DNA from: Coccinella septempunctata
Taxonomy: Eukaryota; Arthropoda; Insecta; Coleoptera; Coccinellidae
NCBI RefSeq assembly: GCF_907165205.1
Contig: NC_058191.1
Location: 14,386,501 to 14,450,500, forward strand
DNA: 64,000 nucleotides
Direction: 5' to 3'
Below the pieces are notes generated by a model. The model was given only the letters and a program-made list of their open reading frames with translations, had not been told where the DNA came from and made no database searches. The stretch's first letter is position 1. Each line of letters opens with the position of its first letter. Below are positions 56,223 through 64,000 of the stretch, in pieces. The position numbers were made by a program, and so were the translations under genes.

Positions 56223-58226
56223 TGGACCTTACGGATATTAGGAAGAAATCCCTCAAGATAATCTCGTGGAACATAAACGGGATCAACACTCGGAAAGCCG
56301 AGATAGAACAAATAATATCAGAAAGACAACCTGATATTATAGCCCTACAGGAAACAAGAATAAACCGGAACAGAAGACTGAATTTCATGAATTATGAAAC
56401 ATATAGATGTGACAGAATTACAAACACCGGAGGAGGAGTAGCAATATTGGTGAGAACAGATCTGAAACACTACTTTAAAAGTAGATCCGACGAAACACAA
56501 GGAAAAACAGAAAAAGTGACGATTGTTGCCGAATTAAATCGGCAAAGAGTCGAAATAACCTCGGCGTATAAGCCACCACAAAACAATCTATTGGAAGAAG
56601 AGATAAACAACATGTTGGAAGGATCAAACCCGAAAATCTCCATCGGAGATTTCAACTGTAAATCCCCATTATGGAATAGCATAACAGAGAATAGAAATGG
56701 CCAAAAACTCAAGGATTTCGCCGAAAAACAAAATGCCATAGTTATTGGACCAGAGCTACCGACATATCTTGCTTTTGGAAGAGGAATACCAGATGTAATA
56801 GATATCGCGATATTGAAAAATATAACTCAAGAATTCTCGATTGAAACTTTGGAAGATGGAACCTCAAACCACAATCCCGTGGAATTGACAATTGGAGAAG
56901 AACCAAGAGAAAAACTGCTGGAAATGAGAGAATATACCAATTGGACTAAATACAGCCATTTAATACAATCGGAAATAACAGAAATTCCAACAATAAACAC
57001 TCCAGACGATCTGGAATGTGCGGTTGATAAACTGGAAGAGATTATATTGAAAGCTTACGAAAAAAGCACGAGAAGAGTGAAGAGACCAGCTCCAAGTCAG
57101 AATTATCGCCATGAGGCTAAATGAGGAAACCGAAAATCTGAAACTAATTCCACCAGAACAGTTCGGATTCAGAAGAGAGCATTCAACAGAACAACAATTA
57201 TTAAGGCTCACAGAGTACATAACAGAGGGATTCCAAAATAAACAAGCTACAGGTCTTGTTTTACTAGACGTCGCCAGAGCATTCGACAGAGTATGGCATG
57301 AAGGATTAATATATAAGATGAGATGTGCTGGATATTCGATCAAAATATGCAAGCTGATACGGAATTATCTCAAAAATAGAAGATTTTACGTGAAAGTGGG
57401 AGGAGAATGCTCCTCAACAAGAGATATAGAGGCTGGAGTACCCCAAGGATCAGTACTTGGGCCACTTCTGTACAACAAATACATCCACGATATTCCGAAA
57501 AATCCAAGAACCATACTAACGTTATATGCTGACGACACAGGCATAGCAACTCGACACCGAAATCCTGAAATAATAGAACGAGTTCTACAAGAGTCGATTG
57601 ACGAAACAAATGACTGGTGCATAAAGTGGAAAATCAAGCTCAATGGACAAAAGAGCCAAGCAATATTACTACAGAAGAGAAGACTGCGACCCACAACGAA
57701 ACTGGATGTTGACGGCGAAGAAATCGACTGGAAAAATGAAGCCAAATATTTAGGAATAACACTTGACAAAGGACTTACTTGGAGAAGTCATATCAAACAA
57801 GCAATCGACAAAACGAAAGCAGCGATGAATAGACTCTATCCTCTGATAGGAAGAAGAAGCCACATGTCGAAAGAGACAAAATTGAAGATAATCAAAGCCG
57901 TTGCTAGGCCTCAACTGACTTATGGATCAGTTGCCTGGGGTTTCGCGACAAAGAGCCATATCAAAAGAATTCAGGCCACTGAAAACAAGCTGCTACGATG
58001 TGCAATAGATGCACCTTGGTTTGTCAGGAATAGACAGATTTATAAGGACCTGAAATGGGAAACCATAACGGAATTCATGAACAGAAAAGCAGAGAAATTA
58101 TTCGAAACAGCGAAAAACCATCCGAATCAAGAACTCAGGAGACTAGTGGACTACGACCCAGAGGAAGACAAAAGGAGAATGCGAATTTACCGAAGGAGAC
58201 CAAGAGATCAATTAAAAAGAGATTAA
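56222..58226 (+). pseudogene. ORF2 of copy D, RT fingers deleted
   Basis: The ATG at 56222 overlaps the ORF1 stop (TAATG). Endonuclease 56240-56900 is complete except that SDH reads SNH. At about 57098 the linker (RPAPSQ) jumps to RIIATRLNEE, removing about 270 codons with the RT fingers, with a frame shift. From 57111 to 58226 the palm and thumb are open: DVARAFDRVWHEG, GVPQGSVLGPLL, LTLYADDTGIA, TYGSVAWGF, RRPRDQLKRD. Confidence 0.85.
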
Positions 58227-58517
58227 AATAACAACAGAAACTTATTGAAAAATTCAATAAAGTGTTAATCCAATAGAGGATAAACACATAAATCCCAGCA
58301 CGATAGTGTGCGAGAAGAAAACCGACCAAGAGATGAACGGTTTATAGGCAAATGCCCGGAACCAAAATTCAAGAAGCAGTAGGGTTTTTAGTGGGTCTCG
58401 AGCTCAGGAGAGTGAGAAACCCCACACTGTTCCCCCTCAGGAGATGAGGGTGGTTCGTCTGTCTTGCAGATTTTCCCCCTGCTACACCAAAAAAAAAAAA
58501 AAAAAACTCGCTACATC

Positions 58518-59219
58518 CTTTGTAGCTACCTGGATGGCCCTCTTCTCCCACATAAGACGCATGTGGCATTTCTCTCTTCACCTTTTCTGGTGAGTGTGCA
58601 GTCATTGCTGCTATGGCTTCCTGAGCACTTCACGCATCTCCACGGGAAGGAGCATTTGTTCTGTGCATGTCCGTACCTTTGGCACCAAAGCACTGACTTG
58701 GACTTTCAGGCCTCTTTTTTTGTTCAACCACAATACAGAGATTGTAGAGTCGCTTCACTTCGAAGATTTCCTTTTTCTGGGTTTTAACCAGGTAGAGAGG
58801 TATGGGCTTCTTCGTCTTGTACGATGTCATTCTGGACACCTCAGCGTCTGATATTCCCTGGAATATCAGGTCGTCCTTAATCAACGCAAGATCAGCGTCG
58901 ATTGGTAAATGCCTGATGACGGCATATATCTTCTTCTCTTCCTCCATTTGATAGGTGTTCGAAAAATTTGGTAATTTTTCTATAATCATCTACGGTTGAC
59001 GCGATGATTCTAATACCGTCTTTAACTACGGTTGCGCGGCTATATTCGAATTTCTTGGAGTAGAGTGCTTCAGAAATCTCTACCGAATCTGAGGTGCCCA
59101 TCATCGCGATGGGTGGGATTTTGTCTTTTCTAGGCACTTCGGGTGCTTTTTTGGTATTTTCCTCGTCTGACGAGGAGCTGTCTTTACGCGCGCGTTTATT
59201 TGGGGGCGCGTTTGGGGCC
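58518..59219 (-). pseudogene. ORF1 of copy C, 5' part
   Basis: Minus strand: RKDSSSSDEE-like basic or acidic block, IPPIAMMGTSDSVEIS, then PRE_C2HC and two knuckles, with a frameshift at CFGAKGTDM (a few bases lost in the first knuckle). The N-terminal ~100 codons are missing: 59220 joins 5' UTR text directly to the RARK block. Confidence 0.8.
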
Positions 59220-59553
59220 TTCGGTATAAAGCCAAAAGTTTTCTACGCTATGAGAAAAATAAGGGAAAAGATACGAAAAATAAGCTCACCTGATGCTTTC
59301 TGCAGAACCAACGATCTGGACTCTGAAGATGAACACCAGCTTCGAAAATTTTAACGAATTAAAATTTTGATAACACACACTTATACAACCTACACAAACT
59401 TCACAGACGGAATCAAAAATTCCTAGCTTCGCTAGTGTAAACTTTCACTTCGACTTTCTCTTCCACTTTCTCTTTGGAAAATGACGTATCGCACTGGTAT
59501 CATTCAACACGTCTACTCGCTTCGACGTCTCGAGGTGAACTGTGGTAGTCTGA

Positions 59554-60480
59554 AAGGGACGAAGAATGACTAAGTGTTATGACCGTTTGACCAATGAGAG
59601 ATGCCCTATGCGCAAACCATGCTTTACGCGTTGTTTATATTGCTCCGTCTCATATTTGAATAGACTTTAGTGTCACACAACAAATCACTAGCAGAGTGTT
59701 TGAACCAATTGCCTATTAAATAACATTAAGGCCCGTACTTTCACGTGCGAATAACTAAATTTATTCGATAGATAAGTCTTATTCTTGGGATAAGTAAAAA
59801 CGCAGTCTTTTCAGTTTCAGATAGTCTTATTCATCGAATAAATCTGTCATTGAAACTTAATTAAAAGAGTTTATTGGTCATTGATCGAATGTCGGTACGT
59901 CATTATTGGTTGAATTTTTTAGATTCTTGATATATAGTTATTCTTAGTGTGATTTTCACGTAATATTTGCTATCTAGTTGGAATTATGACAATTTCTACA
60001 ATGCGGTGTCTTATTTTACCTTAATCAGTGAAAATTACTATACCGTGTTTTCATAGAATTGCTATTCGTCAAATAATTTCATCTGAAAGCACCGAAATAA
60101 GGCATCCTTCAGATAGGAAATTATCTGACAGATCGAATAAAATTTATTCGAAGGTGAGAGTACCGGGCCTAAATATATTTTCTCTGTAGAAAATTTCAAA
60201 CAGATCCAATATACCTACGTAAATGAATAGTTGTCAAAAATTAGTGGGGGTCTTTCATATAAAATTTCGTTTTGATTCTCTCTGCTTAGATTCAGCCACC
60301 AAATAATGGCACCTGAAAAGCAATTTATTTTCTTTGAAATCAGAAAACTGACAGAAATCGAGCAGACATTTTCTGGGAGCGAGGTTAAAAAAAATCGTGC
60401 TGTTCCCCTATAATGTCAGCATGATATTCGCCTGCTAGGTAAATATAAGTTTTTATTATTATTAATTTTTTGATCAGAGT
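59554..60480. other. Unassigned DNA
   Basis: No gene. Around 59740-60170 the phrase 'ttattcgatagataagtcttattc' and related inverted phrases (tcttattcatcgaataaa; gatcgaataaaatttattcgaa) suggest a MITE whose limits I cannot set. Confidence 0.35.
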
Positions 60481-61790
60481 TTAGGCATTGCCTATAAACC
60501 CACAGAAAAAAAAAGCAAAAAAAAAACAAGCTCCAGAAAAAAGGAAAAACCAAAAAAGGCCTGCGGTACACCACTCATAACAGCTCTGGGTGAAGAGACA
60601 GATTCGCCAACACGAACTTGAAAGGTGCGATCCGATACAAAAACATCGATCCAAGAGAGGAGGCGGCCACGAATTCCGATATGGCTGAGCTTGCTCAGGA
60701 AACGTCTATGAGGCACTCGGTCGAAGGCTCGAGCAAAATCAAGTAAATGACATCAACCGGGTCACCGACGATGTCAAGGGACATCGACCGGGAGTTGACG
60801 CATTCAAGGAGGTTAGTTATGACCGAGTGTCCCGGGAGGAAGTCATGTTGACAATTGGGGTATTATGCCGTGTTCGAGTGAAAATTGAAGAACTTCATCC
60901 TATATAACTCTCACAAATTTTTGCTATGACTGGGACCAGGCTGATGGGACAGTAGTTGTCAGCACAATGCTTATCCCTTTTTTTGAAAATTGGTGTTAAA
61001 CGTGCACTTGGCCAAGATGAAGGGAGGGAGAAAGTCTGGAATGATGGGGTGAATATCAGGGAAAAAGGGGGCGATAGAGAATTGGCACATTCCTTGAGTA
61101 ACTTTGCAGAGAATCCGTCAGCTCCAGGTGTAGACTGGACATCTAGGGAAGAAAGTTTGGCCCTCACGATGGAAGGAGAAAAAGTTATGTCCTTGAGCTC
61201 AGCAGACATGCGAGGGATGATTGACGCGGGAGGTGGACCAGTTACCTGAGCGAACGACGAAGAGAAAGAATCGGCCAAAACGTTTGCAGACTCTTCTAGG
61301 CTTGAGCTCGGCTTGCTGCTTCGATCATATACCAATGGAACTTCAACTTTGGTGTTCAATGCAGACCTGACGTATTTGGAAGAACTCTTACGATCAATAG
61401 ATCTTGTTAGCTTCAGTTCATAGTATATTTTGGCTTTAGCGATTGTAGATGATACCGTATTTGAAAAGCTCCTATGTGCATCGTAGTCTCTCTGTTCTTT
61501 ACGTCGTGTATAGCGCTGCCACAATGATTTTTTGTGACGAATAAGCTTGAGGATATTTGCGTCGATCCATTGATTTTTCTAGTTGATGTGCACTTGTCAA
61601 CCATCCCTTGCAGAGTTTCAGTGAAAATGTTCCACATGAGTTCCACATCAGCAGCCGGCTGTAGCAGAGACACCCAGTCGATTGACTCTGCCAAATTATC
61701 AAGCTGACGGTAGTTTGTGATTTTTAGGGTTTGGTTCTTCGAGTCCGGATATTTATATTTTTTCATAACAATTTTCACCCTTATCATTCT
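60481..61790 (-). pseudogene. CR1-like non-LTR retrotransposon fragment
   Basis: Minus strand: linker with YTRRKEQRDYDAHRSFSNTV, then STPGADGFSAKLLKECANSL, SLPSSWPSARLTPIFKKRDK and NYCPISLVPVIAKI (RT N-terminal blocks). A broken motif A section follows (VDVIYLILLEPST), then MPHRRFLSKLSHIGIRGRLL and RVGESVSSPRAVMSGVPQ. It stops at motif B; YADD is absent and an A-rich sequence follows. Several frameshifts. Clade by resemblance of block order. Confidence 0.7.
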
Positions 61791-62449
61791 GGCTGATTTT
61801 CACTGTTGCAAATACACGCAAATTCGCCTTTATTCAGGTCCGCATATGCTTTGTTGCCTCCGCTGTACTTTTTTGTTATTTTTCCGCTTATTCTCGCAAA
61901 ATTTTAAAAGCCATTGCCCTGGAAAAATTTTGGATTTCGTGCTCTCCTTACGTCAGGAATTCCACAATTTTCAGTTACCGCCATCTTACGCTTATTTGTA
62001 CAGGTGGGAGAAATCATACATTCCCCCTTTAATTTTCTTCTGCGCACAGAACGCAAGTTCATTCATCATCATTCTGCTCTGTGATCTGTGTTCATCATTC
62101 TTCTGAGACAGAGAGTACCTTCGCATATTGCTGCACATACCTAAACAATTGTCATTCATATCCGTATTGTCAGTTGTCATTCGCTAGAGTTTTGTTACAC
62201 CGTAACACCACAATGAATGATATACATGCTTTATATGATTTATCACAAAGAGCTAAAGCGGATGAACCGGTTTGTACTTTATTTAAGTGAAGCAGATTGA
62301 AGCCATAAGGCGATGTAAGATAACTACATAATTCGGACTGGCAGAAATCTACACCTTTAGTATACCTCGGAGAACGTGCCGACATCGCTAGCCGAGGCTT
62401 TTGACAAACTCTTACTTTTGGGACGAGTCCTGCACCCTTTTTAGCACTA
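61791..62449. other. Unassigned DNA before the BEL/Pao fragment
   Basis: Short ORFs only. 'tgttacaccgtaacacca' at 62192 is a small inverted repeat. I see no gene. Confidence 0.3.
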
Positions 62450-63978
62450 CGGGTTTTATTGAAGCTTGCTGAAGATGAGGGCAAGCGTTTTTCGCTGGCT
62501 TCGGAAGCTATTCGTGAGTGTTCGTATGTCGATGATTTCGTGATCAGTTGTCGATCATTGACTGAAACTATCAAGCTACGAGATGAATTGATTTCATTGT
62601 TGAAACTTGGCGGATTTGAATTGCGGAAGTTTGCAAGTCATGAACCAGCAATATTATCTGATCTACCTGAGTCTCATTTGTCGCGGAGTCCAATTTCATT
62701 TTCTAATATGAGTGAGGTGAAGGTGTTAGGTTTACGATGGAATTCAGAACATGAATATTTTTCATTCGAAGTCAAATCTATGGAAAATTCAGGTTGTAGT
62801 AAACGTGTCATGTTATCAGAATTGGCTCGGGTCTACGATCCATTAGGTTTCTTATCGCCTATGACCTTCCTTAACAAATACTTAATTCAACGCTTATGAA
62901 TTTCTGGAGAAGGTTGGGATGAAACCCCAAACGATGAGATTGTTAGAATTTGGAGGCAATACCGGGACGAATGTGTGCATTTAACAGAATTAAGAATATC
63001 TAGACTAGTCATTCCATTCGATTATGATACCATCGAATTCCATGGTTTCTGTGACGTTAGAGAGAAAGGTTTGGCCAGTATGATTTATTTTCGTGCCTTA
63101 CATACTGCTGAGGATATTTCCACTCATTTTTTATGTGCTAAATATAAAGTTGCAAGTGGCTCAAACAAGTTACAATTCCTCGTTTGGAATTATGCGTCGC
63201 TGTGCTGCTCACAAAATTTGTGAGTCTGTTTTAACAAGCATCGGAAATCAGATTAAAAGAGATAAAATTTGTTTATGGCCTGACTCTCAAAAAGTCTTAA
63301 ATTGGATAAGAGCATCTCCCCATAGATGGAAACTTTCGTCACGAACAGAGTTTCGTTCATTCAAGAAAATTTTCTGATAGATAATTGGTTTCATGTAGAT
63401 AGTTCGAACAATCCCGCTGACATAGCTTCAAGAGGTTCGTTGCCATCTAGTATCATTCATAATAACTTGTGGTGGCAGGGTCCATCATTTCTTCTCAGTT
63501 CTCCATTAACCGTAAAACATTTTTCAGCAGATGTCACTTACCCAATAGAGGAAGAGAGAAAATTAGTTCACTTCACAAGGGTTCCATCACACAACATTTT
63601 AAACAATTTGCTAAGAAAGGTCAACTTTTATTTCAACTCAACGCGCTACTGGAATTGCATGAGAGCTTGAAAGTGTTGGTAAAATATACATAGCAGGTTC
63701 ATTTCTCGAAGGAATTTGAAAATTCTACCTTTTCGAGACCGTTCAGAAGGCTTGGTGCATTTCTCGATGAGGATGGAATCCTTCGAGTTGGAAATTCACC
63801 TCAATAATTCCAACTTGTGCCCCCCAATCCAAATGTGCCATGATTTTGCCTCCTCACGTCTGACTCAGTTGATTGTTAAGAAGTATCACACTAAATATTT
63901 TCACGCAGGATTCAAAACTATCCAATATCTATTGCTACAAACATTTTGGATATTGTCGCCTAGGCGGGCTATTAAGTC
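62450..63978 (+). pseudogene. BEL/Pao retrotransposon pol fragment
   Basis: Plus strand, several frames: LLKLAEDEG, CSYVDDFVISCRSL (RT motif C, YVDD), GGFELRKFASHEP, VKVLGLRWNSEHEYFSFEV, LSELARVYDPLGFLSPMTF (Pao signature region), FCDVREKGLASMIYFR (RNase H), LWPDSQKVLNWIRASPHRWK, SSNNPADIASRGSLP, NLWWQGPSF, then the integrase zinc region (TQLIVKKYHTKYFHAGFKTI, HxxxH type). Stop at 62897 and frameshifts near 63190, 63350 and 63690. It is 5'-truncated and ends where a T-run begins. Confidence 0.85.
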
Positions 63979-64000
63979 TATTTTTTTTTTTTTTGTGTAG
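63979..64000 (-). mobile_element. Possible 3' tail of another Jockey copy at the right edge
   Basis: A T-run followed by gtgtag matches the minus-strand 3' end of the family (T-run then ggtgtagcaggg). Only 22 bases are visible. Confidence 0.4.

Larger units (their letters stand above)
54386..58506 (+). mobile_element. Jockey-clade copy D inserted in ORF1 of copy C
   Basis: The flanks share aactcgctacatc (54373-54385 and 58505-58517; two A's may belong to the tail). Its A-tail is 58489-58506. Its 5' UTR (54386-54832) starts attccgagtcattcgc and diverges from that of A and C in the first ~90 bases. ORF1 and ORF2 follow, both damaged. Confidence 0.9.
51300..59542 (-). mobile_element. Full-length Jockey-clade copy C, split by copy D
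   Basis: Target duplication tggtagtctga (51289-51299 and 59543-59553). A-tail at 51313-51300. The 5' end on the minus strand is CAGTTCACCTCGAGACG, matching copy A. Order (minus): 5' UTR 59542 to about 59220, ORF1 part 59219-58518, then copy D, ORF1 part 54385-54039, ORF2 54039 to about 51590, 3' UTR. Without D it is about 4.1 kb. Confidence 0.9.

Overview
This is AT-rich insect nuclear DNA. Evidence: spliced genes with GT-AG introns, neurotactin and mitochondrial Tid-type DnaJ orthologues, and a typical insect transposon load (Jockey, CR1/RTE-like and Penelope-like elements, Copia, Ty3 and BEL/Pao, P, hAT, Harbinger, mariner). The order cannot be fixed from sequence alone; a beetle would fit. 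I see only two host genes; almost all other coding sequence is transposon-derived and most of it is broken.

Layout. 1-894: 5' LTR and gag start of a Copia element running off the left edge (minus strand). 1187-4829: Jockey-clade copy A with an 11-bp target duplication. 6525-22371 (minus): neurotactin (Nrt), four short 5' exons or blocks (22371-21381) and one 1.4-kb esterase-like exon (7935-6525), separated by a 13.4-kb intron packed with a mariner relic, an RTE-like relic carrying a 125-bp MITE, a Ty3 gag-protease fragment with its 5' LTR, a foldback element and a P-like element. 22.4-30.5 kb: P-superfamily debris, including THAP and transposase fragments, a 2.9-kb element with 30-bp terminal inverted repeats, and a set of 33-45 bp palindromes that each carry an 8-bp target duplication. 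30960-38878 (plus): mitochondrial DnaJ gene (Tid1/l(2)tid type), seven exons that join into one 467-codon frame; its 6.15-kb intron 4 holds a ~142-bp tandem array, a Jockey fragment, a HARBI1 pseudogene and a Helitron-like end. 39.4-45.1 kb: hAT fragments, a 2.03-kb non-coding retroelement (40656-42686, minus), a 306-bp MITE, a second Jockey fragment and a ~178-bp tandem array. 45.4-51.2 kb: another Jockey copy, a Penelope fragment, and an IS630/Tc1-like transposase gene split by a 777-bp Harbinger element. 51300-59542: a full-length minus-strand Jockey copy split by a plus-strand copy (54386-58506), both target duplications readable. 60.5-64 kb: CR1-like and BEL/Pao relics, with what may be another Jockey tail at the right edge.

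The most interesting observations are: (1) the 2.03-kb retroelement begins exactly with a sequence that folds like an HDV-type self-cleaving ribozyme (P1 7 bp at positions 1-7/31-37, P2, P3, P4 all pairable); (2) the same element carries nine ~75-nt foldback modules whose arms differ between copies in compensating pairs; (3) palindromes of 33-45 bp that look like complete DNA transposons reduced to their two ends.

The two host genes are unrelated in function: Nrt is a membrane adhesion protein of neurons and epithelia, Tid1 a mitochondrial Hsp70 co-chaperone. They are transcribed divergently from about 22.4 and 30.9 kb.
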